20,670 nt of DNA from a virus. The stretch spans positions 1 to 20,670 of the IMG/VR virus record IMGVR_UViG_3300010391_000192; one strand, given 5' to 3'. Below the pieces are notes generated by a model, which did no database searches, was not told where the DNA came from, and saw only the letters and a program-made list of their open reading frames with translations. Shown here piece after piece: positions 5,332 through 11,522 of the stretch (its first letter is position 1; the number at the start of each line of letters is the position of its first letter). Made by a program: the position numbers and the translations under genes.

Positions 5332-5402
5332 TCGACATTGGGCCAAGCATGGACTAGTGATTGAGACGTAGCTCGGAGCTACGGAAAGGAACGGGAGAGA
5401 AG
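5332..5402 (+). promoter_or_regulatory. promoter-hairpin module, copy 1 (divergent copy)
   Basis: The -35 TCGACA (5332-5337) and the -10 TAGTGA (5355-5360) are separated by 17 bp. A degenerate operator GCCAAGCATGGA (5342-5353) lies inside the spacer and resembles the inverted form of the element seen in the other copies. The hairpin CGTAGC (5367-5372) with GCTACG (5378-5383) begins about where transcription should start. GGAAAGG (5383-5389) follows, then ATG 5403. The -10 is the weakest of the five, but spacing, hairpin and leader match the others closely. Confidence 0.65.
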
Positions 5403-5642
5403 ATGGTCGGAAGGAATCGGGGGAAGTTCGCGAGGGGGGTCAAGCTGACCGCGGAGGGGTTCGTCTACGTCGAGCGGCTCTCGGCGGAGGTCGAGCGCTA
5501 CTACTCGGGGGAGGTCGGGTACGAGGAGTTCGGGAGAAGGACGAGGGCGATCTGGGTGGAGATCGAGCGGAGCGGGAGGCGGAAGGGGTTGGTCCTCGCG
5601 GCGCTCCGGGAGAAGGCTCCTTACGCGGGGGCTCCGAGATGA
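5403..5642 (+). CDS. hypothetical basic protein, 79 aa
   Basis: ATG 5403 follows the shared promoter-hairpin leader and a purine-rich stretch (GGGAGAGAAG). The product is basic, starts MVGRNRGKFARGVKL and continues with helices (GFVYVERLSAEVERYYSG, YEEFGRRTRAIWVEIERSGRR, LVLAALREKAPYAG). It is soluble and without cysteines; DNA or RNA binding is possible from charge alone. Codon choice here is unusual for the window, with Gly mainly GGG and Arg mainly CGG/AGG/AGA. It overlaps the next ATG at 5639 and heads a three-gene operon. Function unknown. Confidence 0.7.
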   Translation: MVGRNRGKFARGVKLTAEGFVYVERLSAEVERYYSGEVGYEEFGRRTRAIWVEIERSGRRKGLVLAALREKAPYAGAPR

Positions 5643-5914
5643 CCGCCTACTATTCCCGGAACGGGGTCGAGGCGCTCCGGAGGGGGGAGGCGGCGGACCC
5701 GGAGAGCTACGACGTCTCCGGGGGTACGGAGGCGCGGGAGAGCTTCCGCGGGCTCCGGAAGGGCGAAGCGGTCGGGACTCTCGCGGAAGCGGAGACCCGG
5801 GCGGCCCGGATCGCCCGGGTCGCGAACGACCCCGAAGCGTTCGCGGCGGCGTTCGGCCTGGAGATCGTCGGGGCGACGGCGACCGGGTTCCGGACGCGGA
5901 GGCGCCGGAGATGA
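5639..5914 (+). CDS. hypothetical protein, 91 aa
   Basis: ATG 5639 overlaps the preceding stop (ATGA). The product starts MTAYYSRNGVEALRRGE and has a long charged middle (SFRGLRKGEAVGTLAEAETRAARIARVANDPEAFAAAFG). It ends with a strand and an arginine run (FRTRRRRR). The middle is likely helical. No family was recognised. Its stop overlaps the next ATG at 5911. The basic C-terminus suggests nucleic acid contact, though arginine runs are common in this GC-rich genome. Confidence 0.6.
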   Translation: MTAYYSRNGVEALRRGEAADPESYDVSGGTEARESFRGLRKGEAVGTLAEAETRAARIARVANDPEAFAAAFGLEIVGATATGFRTRRRRR

Positions 5915-6222
5915 CCCCGCGAGACGTCGACTACTCGGCCATGGAGGTCGGGACCCGGGTCCGGCTCCCGAAAGGGGAGATCGCGGTCTGCCCGATCTGC
6001 GGGAAGCCGGGCCTCCGGGGCGTCTACTCCTTCCGGCGGGGGAGGTACCGGATCGGGTACACGCATACCGCGGTACACGACGCGGCGGGGTTCGCTCCCC
6101 TGATGATCGACGGCTGCTCGATCGCCGCCTCGAAGCTCTCGGAGCTGCCCGCCTCCGAGCGAGCCGGGCCGCGAGGTCCGGAGCCGGACCCGGCTCGCCG
6201 CTACCGGAGACGGGGAGGGTAG
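5911..6222 (+). CDS. single zinc-ribbon-like protein, 103 aa
   Basis: ATG 5911 overlaps the previous stop. After a short acidic N-terminus (MTPRDVDYSAMEVGTRVRLPKGE) the protein has VCPICGKPGLRGVYSF (residues about 27-43), a classical CxxCG knuckle. Basic strands (RRGRYRIGYTHTAVHDA) and one more cysteine (DGCSIAASKL) follow. The C-terminus is proline/arginine-rich and probably disordered. A single zinc-ribbon or half-ribbon is likely, with an unknown target. It ends the operon started at 5403; 130 bp with the next promoter follow. Confidence 0.65.
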   Translation: MTPRDVDYSAMEVGTRVRLPKGEIAVCPICGKPGLRGVYSFRRGRYRIGYTHTAVHDAAGFAPLMIDGCSIAASKLSELPASERAGPRGPEPDPARRYRRRGG

Positions 6223-6279
6223 TGCCGGACCCGGGCCCCTCGGCATCGACGGGCCTGGTCGATTTCTGCGATTTGGGGG

Positions 6280-6351
6280 TAGACAACGGCCCTAGCTTGG
6301 CCTATCTTTGAATCGTCGGGCGAGACGCCCGAGAAAGGGAAACCAGGGAAG
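6280..6351 (+). promoter_or_regulatory. promoter-operator-hairpin module, copy 2 (amidoligase)
   Basis: The -35 TAGACA (6280-6285, five of six to TTGACA) and -10 TATCTT (6303-6308) have a 17-bp spacer. The operator CCCTAGCTTGGC (6290-6301) sits inside it. The hairpin TCGGGCG AGA CGCCCGA (6316-6332, 7-bp stem) starts 7 nt after the -10, so it would sit at the very 5' end of the mRNA. GAAAGG and a purine-rich ribosome site follow before ATG 6352. Confidence 0.75.
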
Positions 6352-7281
6352 ATGACCGAGTACATCGAGAGACGCCGGGCCCGCGCCGAGGAGACGATGG
6401 CCGCCCTGACCTTCGGAGTCGAGATCGAGACCTACGGGATCGGGATCGAGCGCGCGGCTCGCGCGGTCGCCGGGGTCCTCGGGTCGACGGACGTCCGGAA
6501 CGACGGGGGGTACTACGGGCGCTACACGGTCGGGATGGCCGACGGCCGGCGCTGGACGGTCCTCTCCGACGGGTCGATAACCGGCGGGAACGGCGCCGAG
6601 GTGGTAACCCCGATTCTCCGCGGAGACGGCGACCTGGAGACGCTCCGGGAGGTCGCCCGGGCCCTCCGCGCGGCCGGCGCGAAGTCCGACGCCGACGGCG
6701 GCTGCGGGGTCCACGTCCACGTCGGGCTCGGCCCCTTCGACATCCCGACGGTCGCCCGGGTCGCGAAGATAGTCGGGAAGTACGACGGGTTCATCCGGAA
6801 GGCGCTCGGAATCGCCCCGGCCCGCGCTCGGTGGTGCGCCCCCCTCCCCGCGGAGACCATCCACGCGGTCGGCCGGGCCCGGACCCGGGACGCTCTCGCC
6901 CGGGCCTGGTACGGGGAGCGGGACCTACGGAGCATCTCTTACCGGATCGGGACGCACTACGACGGGAGCCGCTACCACGGCCTGAACCTCCACTCCTACT
7001 TCTACACGGGCCGGGGGACGGCGGAGTTCCGGTACTTCGACGGGACCCTTCACGCCGGGAAAATCGCCTCCTACGTCCACCTCGCCCGGGCGCTCGTCGC
7101 GAAGGCGGCGACCACGAGCGGGGCGAGCGCGATTCCGGCCGAATACGACACGCTCGGGAAGGCGACCGCGCTCCTCGCGAACCTGAGCCTCGCGGGCGAG
7201 AAGTACAAGACGCTCCGGTTCCACCTCCTCGCGGCCTGGCGCCCCGAGCGCCGCGCGAACCCGGAGAGAGAGGCCGCCTAG
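6352..7281 (+). CDS. amidoligase (COOH-NH2 ligase, glutamine-synthetase fold)
   Basis: The 309-residue product has the motifs of the Amidoligase_2 family in order. These are FGVEIE (21-26), SDGSI (72-76) followed by GAEVVTP (81-87), CGVHVHVG (118-125), a YHGLNLHSYF box (N212), and TAEFRYFDGT (E225-R227). The glutamates and histidines are the expected metal/ATP ligands of the glutamine-synthetase-like core, so the enzyme looks intact. The family is proposed to join a carboxylate to an amine using ATP, making peptide or gamma-glutamyl-type amides; the substrate here is unknown. Amidoligases are known to travel with GGCT/AIG2 genes, and two such genes lie downstream under the same promoter module. 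TAGATG joins it to the next gene. Confidence 0.9.
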   Translation: MTEYIERRRARAEETMAALTFGVEIETYGIGIERAARAVAGVLGSTDVRNDGGYYGRYTVGMADGRRWTVLSDGSITGGNGAEVVTPILRGDGDLETLREVARALRAAGAKSDADGGCGVHVHVGLGPFDIPTVARVAKIVGKYDGFIRKALGIAPARARWCAPLPAETIHAVGRARTRDALARAWYGERDLRSISYRIGTHYDGSRYHGLNLHSYFYTGRGTAEFRYFDGTLHAGKIASYVHLARALVAKAATTSGASAIPAEYDTLGKATALLANLSLAGEKYKTLRFHLLAAWRPERRANPEREAA

Positions 7282-7611
7282 ATGCCCCTCCCCCCGAGCG
7301 GCCCGGGCCCTCCCGGCTACGTCGAGTACCGGTTCCGAGACGACCCCCGGACGATCCGGGGCTTCGACGCGTCCGACGTCGTCGCGACCCTCCGGCTCCG
7401 GGTCGCGGTCGGGTTCCCTTCCGAGCTGGCCGAGGGCCCCCTCGGGCCCTTCTGCGCCGCCTTCTCCGCCCGCTCCGGCGCTCCGTACGTCGACCCGGGC
7501 CTCCCGGACCACCTCGCCGCCGCGGCGCTCCTCCGCTCCCTGGAGAGCGTCGGGATCGCCGCTCGGGTTGGCCCCGGCCGACTCCGGATCGTCGAGAGGA
7601 AACGGAAGTGA
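7282..7611 (+). CDS. hypothetical protein coupled to the amidoligase, 109 aa
   Basis: ATG 7282 follows the amidoligase stop without a gap (TAGATG), so the two are almost certainly co-expressed. The N-terminus is proline/glycine-rich. A strand YVEYRFRDDPRTIRGFDAS follows, then VVATLRLRVAVGFPSELAEGPLGPF and a helix (DHLAAAALLRSLESVGIAARVG) before the basic end. The alpha/beta pattern may be a small ferredoxin-like fold. No family was recognised. Position suggests a partner or accessory of the amidoligase, an inference from gene order only. Confidence 0.65.
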   Translation: MPLPPSGPGPPGYVEYRFRDDPRTIRGFDASDVVATLRLRVAVGFPSELAEGPLGPFCAAFSARSGAPYVDPGLPDHLAAAALLRSLESVGIAARVGPGRLRIVERKRK

Positions 7612-7615
7612 TCCC

Positions 7616-7683
7616 TTTACTTAGCCCAAGCTAGGGCCTATACTCTGAGCGTGGCCTCCGAGCCACGGAAAGGAACGAGAAAG
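7616..7683 (+). promoter_or_regulatory. promoter-operator-hairpin module, copy 3, operator inverted
   Basis: The -35 TTTACT (7616-7621) and a strong -10 TATACT (7639-7644) are 17 bp apart. The spacer holds CCCAAGCTAGGG (7625-7636), the exact reverse complement of the operator at 10247-10258. The hairpin CGTGGC (7650-7655) with GCCACG (7662-7667) starts 5 nt after the -10. GGAAAGG (7667-7673) lies 10 nt before ATG 7684. The -35 starts only four bases after the preceding stop. Confidence 0.75.
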
Positions 7684-7974
7684 ATGCCACGCCCCCCAGC
7701 TACCGGGCCGCCCCGGAGACTCGTCGGCGCGCTCCGCGCCGCCGCCCGCTACGGAGGCTTCCGCGCGCTCGACGGCCCCTTCGTCGCCGGAACGAACGCC
7801 CCGCCCGGAGTCGCGCCCTACCGGCTCGGGTACGCCCGGGCCCTGGTCCGCGCCGGCTACGCGACGCTCGGACGCGACGGGACCTACGCCCTGACGCCGA
7901 CCGGGGTCATCACCGCCATCACGCTCGGGATCCCCATCGGGGACACGGGCGCGCTGCCCGCGGGCCTCGGATGA
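7684..7974 (+). CDS. possible winged-helix protein, 96 aa
   Basis: ATG 7684 is set by the promoter leader; an earlier GTG at 7651 lies inside the hairpin and is rejected. After a basic start (MPRPPATGPPRRLVGALRAAARYGG), residues 55-80 read YARALVRAGYATLGRDGTYALTPTGV. This resembles the recognition helix plus wing of winged-helix proteins (x-L-x-x-x-G-[YL]-[AL]-T... Y-x-LT-x-x-G). If so, it might bind DNA. Being the only gene with an exactly inverted operator in its promoter makes autoregulation conceivable. The fold call is by pattern only. Its stop overlaps the next ATG at 7971. Confidence 0.6.
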   Translation: MPRPPATGPPRRLVGALRAAARYGGFRALDGPFVAGTNAPPGVAPYRLGYARALVRAGYATLGRDGTYALTPTGVITAITLGIPIGDTGALPAGLG

Positions 7975-8168
7975 AGGTCCACCTCCACGCCATCACGGCG
8001 GCGCAGGCAGCCCGAATCGTCGCGAAGGTCCGAGCGCTCGGCTACGACTCCGCGGTGCTCGACGACACGCACGTCGCGGTCGAGACCGAGTCGCGCTCCA
8101 CGCTCTTTCGCCAGGTCTACGACGACCCCGAGCTGCGAACGCTCGTCCTGTTCGGAGAGCTGCGATGA
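7971..8168 (+). CDS. hypothetical protein, 65 aa
   Basis: ATG 7971 overlaps the preceding stop (ATGA). The product begins with a strand (MKVHLHAI), then a helix (AAQAARIVAKVRALGYD), two strands (SAVLDDTHVAVETES) and a short helix before a final strand (RTLVLFGEL). The beta-alpha-beta-beta pattern suggests a small ferredoxin-like or ACT-like fold. No family was recognised. It is coupled to the next gene by ATGA at 8165. Confidence 0.6.
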   Translation: MKVHLHAITAAQAARIVAKVRALGYDSAVLDDTHVAVETESRSTLFRQVYDDPELRTLVLFGELR

Positions 8169-8413
8169 CGATCTTCGAGGTCGCCAAGCGACTCGACGAC
8201 GTGCTCCGTGCCTACTGGCGCGTCGATGGTTGGTCCTCCAGGGTCGAAGACGTCTACCGAATCGACGTCTCGAAGACGGCCGGGACCGTCACGGTGGTCT
8301 TCCTCCGAAAGAGTAGGGCGTTGCCCGGTCTTCGCGCGACGATCGAAATCTTCAGGGCGACGGCGCCTGCCGACGTTGCCATCGAGCTGCGGGAGCCGGT
8401 CTCGTTGCCGTAA
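8165..8413 (+). CDS. hypothetical protein, 82 aa
   Basis: ATG 8165 overlaps the previous stop. It begins with a helix (IFEVAKRLDDVLRAYWRV), followed by strands (VYRIDVSKTAGTVTVVFLRK, RATIEIFRATAPADVAIEL). There are no cysteines. The alternation of strand pairs after one helix suggests a small beta-sheet protein. No family was recognised. It ends with TAA 8411-8413, which overlaps a possible -10 of the following ParB-Mom leader. Confidence 0.6.
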   Translation: MTIFEVAKRLDDVLRAYWRVDGWSSRVEDVYRIDVSKTAGTVTVVFLRKSRALPGLRATIEIFRATAPADVAIELREPVSLP

Positions 8414-8452
8414 TGGTCTCCGCGAGGCATCCTCGCGCGTGGAGGTCGCCGA
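8411..8452 (+). promoter_or_regulatory. possible leader hairpin before the ParB-Mom genes
   Basis: CGCGAGG CAT CCTCGCG (8421-8437) is a perfect 7-bp hairpin. It is followed by GGAGG (8441-8445) and ATG 8453. TAATGG (8411-8416) lies four bases upstream and could be a -10, but no -35 or operator is seen. The hairpin-then-ribosome-site layout resembles the five promoter modules; it may be a diverged member or only an intercistronic hairpin. Confidence 0.4.
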
Positions 8453-9043
8453 ATGGATTTCTCGATTCACCGTCCCGTCATGGTCGACGCGGCGAAGCTG
8501 AAGCCCGCCCCGTACAACCCGCGACGGATCAGCCGACAGCAGCTCGACGCGCTAAAGGCGAGCATCGCTCAAAACGGCTTCGTCGAACCCGTGGTTGCTC
8601 AGCGCGGGACGCTGGTGCTCATCGGCGGACATCAACGACTCGAAGCGCTTCGCCAGCTCTGCCGCGACGCGAACGAGAAGCTCCCGAAGATCCCCGCGGT
8701 CCTGCTCGACGTCGACGACCGCCGCGCTCGCCTGATGAACGTCGCCCTGAACCGTATCGACGGCGAGTTCGACGACGCGCTGCTCGGGAACCTGCTCTCC
8801 GGCCTCGGAGAGATCAGCGCGGTGGAGCTGCTCGGGACCGGACTCTCCGATATCGAGGTCGCCGCGCTGCTCGTTCCGGAGCTACCGGAGAACGAGACGA
8901 CCACGTTCGGGCAGAGCGTGACGCTGACCGTCCGGTTCGACACGGTCGAGGAACGCGACGCCGCGAAGGCGCTGCTCAGCGAACGGGCGCAGCGAAGCGG
9001 GAAGAAGGCGAGCGTCGTTCTTCGGGACCTTCTCGGCTCGTGA
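8453..9043 (+). CDS. ParB/sulfiredoxin-like nuclease-fold protein, first copy
   Basis: The 196-residue product has the ParB N-terminal fold in residues 1-75. KLKPAPYNPRRIS is followed by QQLDALKASIAQNGFVEPVV, then LVLIGGHQRLEALRQL. The GGHQR box is the CTP/phosphate-binding or catalytic signature of this superfamily. A C-terminal part of about 110 residues lacks the usual partition DNA-binding helices and includes TVRFDTVEERDAAKALLSERA. Phage ParB-fold proteins of this type occur beside DNA methylases and other modifiers rather than acting in partition. It overlaps a second ParB-fold gene (GTGA at 9040), which overlaps the Mom gene, so the three form a unit. GGAGG sets the start. Confidence 0.85.
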   Translation: MDFSIHRPVMVDAAKLKPAPYNPRRISRQQLDALKASIAQNGFVEPVVAQRGTLVLIGGHQRLEALRQLCRDANEKLPKIPAVLLDVDDRRARLMNVALNRIDGEFDDALLGNLLSGLGEISAVELLGTGLSDIEVAALLVPELPENETTTFGQSVTLTVRFDTVEERDAAKALLSERAQRSGKKASVVLRDLLGS

Positions 9044-9552
9044 CCGCGCCGTCGATCCGTACCGAGCTTCGGAGCGTCTCCGCGCTCTCGAACGATCCGA
9101 GGAACGCGCGGAAGCACGACAAGCGGAACCTCGACGCGATCGGCGAGAGCCTGCGCAGATTCGGGCAGCAGAAGCCGATCGTCGTCGACGACGCCGGGGT
9201 GGTGATCGCCGGGAACGGAACCCTCGAAGCCGCTCGTCGACTCGGCTGGACGACCATCGCCGCGGCGATCACGACGCTCTCGCCCGAGCAGGCTCGCGCG
9301 TTCGCGCTCGCGGATAACCGAACGGGCGAGCTTTCGGACTGGGACCGAGACCTTCTCGGCAGCGAGCTGATCGCGCTCTCGCAGGCCGACGTGGATCTCA
9401 AGCCGCTCGGCTGGACGGACTTCGAGCTGGAAGCACTCCTCGGCGTTCCGGACTTCGGACCCGAGACGGAAATCCCTCGACTCGATCAACTGGAGCCGAT
9501 CGTCTGCCCGAACTGCGGGCACAAGATCGTGCGGAACGATGGCGACTGGTGA
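9040..9552 (+). CDS. ParB/sulfiredoxin-like nuclease-fold protein with C-terminal zinc knuckle, second copy
   Basis: GTG 9040 overlaps the previous stop. Residues 1-70 carry the ParB pattern: NDPRNARKHDKRNLDAIGES, RRFGQQKPIVVD and GVVIAGNGTLEAARRLGW. GNGT replaces the GGHQR of the first copy. ALADNRTGELSDWD and a helical stretch follow. The last 20 residues have CPNCGHKIV, half of a zinc ribbon, absent from copy one. The GNG variant is typical of ParB-fold domains linked to phage DNA methylases and modification proteins. The Mom gene starts inside its 3' end (ATG 9539, 14-base overlap), implying strong translational coupling and a joint role in DNA modification. Confidence 0.85.
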   Translation: MTAPSIRTELRSVSALSNDPRNARKHDKRNLDAIGESLRRFGQQKPIVVDDAGVVIAGNGTLEAARRLGWTTIAAAITTLSPEQARAFALADNRTGELSDWDRDLLGSELIALSQADVDLKPLGWTDFELEALLGVPDFGPETEIPRLDQLEPIVCPNCGHKIVRNDGDW

Positions 9553-10207
9553 CCTCCGGATCGCGCCCTGCTCGCACGCCGCGGCGGACTTCGCGGTGAA
9601 GACCTGGCACTACTCGCGCTCGATGCCGATCGGGAAGATCGCGAAGTTCGGAGTCTGGGAAGCGGGGAAGTTCGTCGGCGCCGTGCTGTTCGGTCGCGGA
9701 GCGTCGCCGCCGATGTACCGGAGCATCGGTCTCCGACAGACCGAGCTGGTCGAACTGGTTCGCGTCGCGCTCGCGTCGCACGAGACTCCGGTGAGCCGCA
9801 TCCTCTCGATCACGCTTCGGCTCCTTCACCGATCGAACCCCGGGCTCCGCGCCGTCGTCTCGTTCGCGGACATGCGGCAGGGTCACGTCGGCGGCATCTA
9901 CCAGGCGAGCGGCTGGATCTACACGGGGTCGAGTCGATCGAAGTTCTTCCGGATCAACGGCCACTGGCGGCAGAGTCGCGCGGTCGCGGGCAAGTACGGA
10001 ACGAGCACGCTCGACGTCCTTCGTCGGAGAGTCGACCCGGACGCGGAGATGGTGGTCTCGGAGAAGCACCGCTACTTCTGGCTGTTCGATCCCGCGCTCC
10101 GCCCCAAGTTCGAGGCGCTTCGTAGACCGTATCCACGCGATGGCCGGAGTGGCCGGCCCGGGGGACCCCCCTCGGAGGACGTTCGACCCGATCCCATCGC
10201 TCCGTAA
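9539..10207 (+). CDS. Mom-family DNA adenine modification protein
   Basis: Residues 1-185 match Mom-family proteins, the GNAT-like fold enzymes that in phage Mu add a carbamoylmethyl group to adenine N6. Marks are LRIAPCSHAAADFAVKTWHY (1-24 region), KIAKFGVWE, FVGAVLFGRGA, a QTELVELVRVAL core strand/helix, ETPVSRILSITLRLL, VSFADMRQGHVGGIYQASGW and the YWLFD end near residue 183. The conserved H, Y and the SFAD-x-x-x-GH-x-G segment are present, so it appears active. In Mu the modification protects phage DNA from host restriction; the same is inferred here. A proline/glycine-rich tail of about 35 residues is extra and may be disordered. No separate activator gene such as com was recognised. Confidence 0.9.
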   Translation: MATGDLRIAPCSHAAADFAVKTWHYSRSMPIGKIAKFGVWEAGKFVGAVLFGRGASPPMYRSIGLRQTELVELVRVALASHETPVSRILSITLRLLHRSNPGLRAVVSFADMRQGHVGGIYQASGWIYTGSSRSKFFRINGHWRQSRAVAGKYGTSTLDVLRRRVDPDAEMVVSEKHRYFWLFDPALRPKFEALRRPYPRDGRSGRPGGPPSEDVRPDPIAP

Positions 10208-10212
10208 CTGCC

Positions 10213-10302
10213 TAGAATCATAAGCGAATTATTCCCTTGCACATGGCCCTAGCTTGGGCTATCCTTCTCTCAGGTCGCCAGACGACCGGAAAGGGAGACG
10301 AG
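10213..10302 (+). promoter_or_regulatory. promoter-operator-hairpin module, copy 4, with AT-rich upstream element
   Basis: The -35 TTGCAC (10237-10242) and -10 TATCCT (10260-10265) are 17 bp apart with CCCTAGCTTGGG (10247-10258) in the spacer. The hairpin GGTCG CCAGA CGACC (10273-10287) starts 7 nt after the -10. GGAAAGG (10288-10294) precedes ATG 10303. Just upstream of the -35, 10213-10233 is strikingly AT-rich for this genome and could act as an UP element, making this likely the strongest copy. A TTG start at 10237 is rejected because it is the -35 itself. Confidence 0.8.
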
Positions 10303-10491
10303 ATGGACAAGCCGAAAGTGAAACTGACCGGAGGCGACGGGAACGCCTTCACGATTCTGGGACGCTGCCGCAAGGCGGCGAAGCGCGCGGGCTGGGGCGA
10401 GGACCGAATCCGCGCCCTCTTCGACGAGATGACCGCCGGGGACTACGAGAACCTCCTCGCGGTCGCGATGCGAAACTTCGAGGTGGAGTGA
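10303..10491 (+). CDS. hypothetical protein, 62 aa
   Basis: ATG 10303 follows the promoter-hairpin leader with GGAAAGG eight bases upstream. The product is MDKPKVKLTGGDGNAFTILG followed by a helix (RCRKAAKRAGWGEDRIRALFDEMTAGDYENLLAVAMRNF). The GGDGNAF-x-ILGR-x-x-x-A pattern recurs in many small phage and actinobacterial proteins of unknown role that precede DUF6011-type genes, as far as I recall. Its stop shares one base with the next ATG (TGATG, 10489-10493). First gene of an operon with the HARP-like and first GGCT genes. Confidence 0.75.
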   Translation: MDKPKVKLTGGDGNAFTILGRCRKAAKRAGWGEDRIRALFDEMTAGDYENLLAVAMRNFEVE

Positions 10492-11111
10492 TGTCCTACG
10501 AGAACGCACCCGCCACGATTCTCCTCGCCACCAACTGCGCCTGCTGCGGGCGACCGCTCGTCGACGCTACGAGCGTCGAGACCGGGGTCGGTCCCGACTG
10601 CCGCCGCAAGTACGGCTACGACGACGCCCAGGGTCCGCCCGACTGGCTCGCCGCGGTCGAGGCGCTCAACCCGAGGCTCGTCCCGAACCTCTTCGGGTCG
10701 GGGCGCTCCGCCACCGCGGAGTGGGGGGTCGACGCTCGCGCGGTCAGCAACCTCCTCACCCACCGGTTCGCCCTCGCGACGGACCCCGCCGAGAAGGGAG
10801 CGCTCGTCGCCGCCATCGGGTTCCTCGGGTTCACCAAGCTCGCGACGAAGCTCGCCGAGTCGGCGCTCGGCAAGGTCGAGGTACTCCCCGCGGGAGACCG
10901 CCTCGCGGTGAAGACCCCGTACCGCGCGGACTTCGTCGCCGCGCTCAAGGCGGCGCGAATCGGCGCTCGCTGGGACCGCGAGACGAAGGTCTGGACGGTC
11001 CCGGTCGACCAGCGCGCTCGCGCCGGACTCTGGGGCGCGCTCCGGGCGCACTTCGCGGGGGCTCTCCTGGTCTCCGAGCGAGGGACGACGACGGTCCCGG
11101 AGGCGGCGTAG
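10491..11111 (+). CDS. DUF6011-like zinc knuckle plus HARP-like domain protein
   Basis: The 206-residue product has two recognisable ends. Residues 12-42 contain NCACCGRPLVDATSVETGVGPDCRRKYG, which fits the DUF6011 zinc-binding pattern (CxxCG, then S-x-E-T-G-x-GPxC). Residues about 140-190 (KTPYRADFVAALKAARIGARWDRETKVWTVP with a following helix) fit a HARP-like unit, known from SMARCAL1 as binding branched or annealing DNA. A helical middle lies between. Together this suggests a phage protein acting on recombination or repair intermediates. The long upstream extension of this frame is shadow; ATG 10491 overlaps the preceding stop. TAGATG couples it to the first GGCT gene. Confidence 0.75.
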   Translation: MSYENAPATILLATNCACCGRPLVDATSVETGVGPDCRRKYGYDDAQGPPDWLAAVEALNPRLVPNLFGSGRSATAEWGVDARAVSNLLTHRFALATDPAEKGALVAAIGFLGFTKLATKLAESALGKVEVLPAGDRLAVKTPYRADFVAALKAARIGARWDRETKVWTVPVDQRARAGLWGALRAHFAGALLVSERGTTTVPEAA

Positions 11112-11522
11112 ATGGCCACCCTGGTCTTCGTCTACGGGACGCTCCGCCGCGGCGGGCGACTCCACGGCTACCACATGCGCGCCGCCGAGTTCGTCGGTCG
11201 GGGGCGCGTCTACGGGTTCGGGATGTACGACCTCGGCTCCTACCCCGCCGCGGTCCCGACCACGAACGCGACCTCGACGCTCGTCGGCGAGGTCTACGAG
11301 GTCGACGCCGAGGGGCTCGCCGCCCTCGACCAAGTCGAGGGGGTCCCCCGCTTCTACGGCCGGTCGACCGTCACGGTCGTCCTCGACAACGGCGAGACCT
11401 GCGACGCCGAGGTCTACTCGATGCCCCGCCCCCCGCGGGACTCGACCCGGGTCGCCGGAGGGGACTGGATCGCCTACGTCGGACCCCGGAAGGACGATGA
11501 TTCCCCTTGCTACTGGCCCTAG
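11112..11522 (+). CDS. gamma-glutamylcyclotransferase/AIG2-like protein, first copy
   Basis: The 136-residue product shows the GGCT/AIG2 fold. VFVYGTLRRG (5-14) is the substrate-loop motif, GMYDLGSYPAAV (37-48) follows, then LVGEVYEVD (57-65) and ALDQVEG (71-77) with E76 as the expected catalytic glutamate, and a final VYSM strand. Family enzymes release 5-oxoproline (pyroglutamate) from gamma-glutamyl amines or amides. In a phage with an amidoligase it may reverse or trim the ligase product. ATG 11112 directly follows the preceding stop (TAGATG). The last five codons and the stop lie inside the next promoter, where TAG is part of the operator CCCTAG. Confidence 0.9.
   Translation: MATLVFVYGTLRRGGRLHGYHMRAAEFVGRGRVYGFGMYDLGSYPAAVPTTNATSTLVGEVYEVDAEGLAALDQVEGVPRFYGRSTVTVVLDNGETCDAEVYSMPRPPRDSTRVAGGDWIAYVGPRKDDDSPCYWP

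Noticed and set aside
9894-9999. Frameshift or truncation in the Mom gene tail
   Set aside because: The frame is continuous through the YWLFD end. The extra proline/glycine-rich tail looks like a natural extension rather than a shifted frame.
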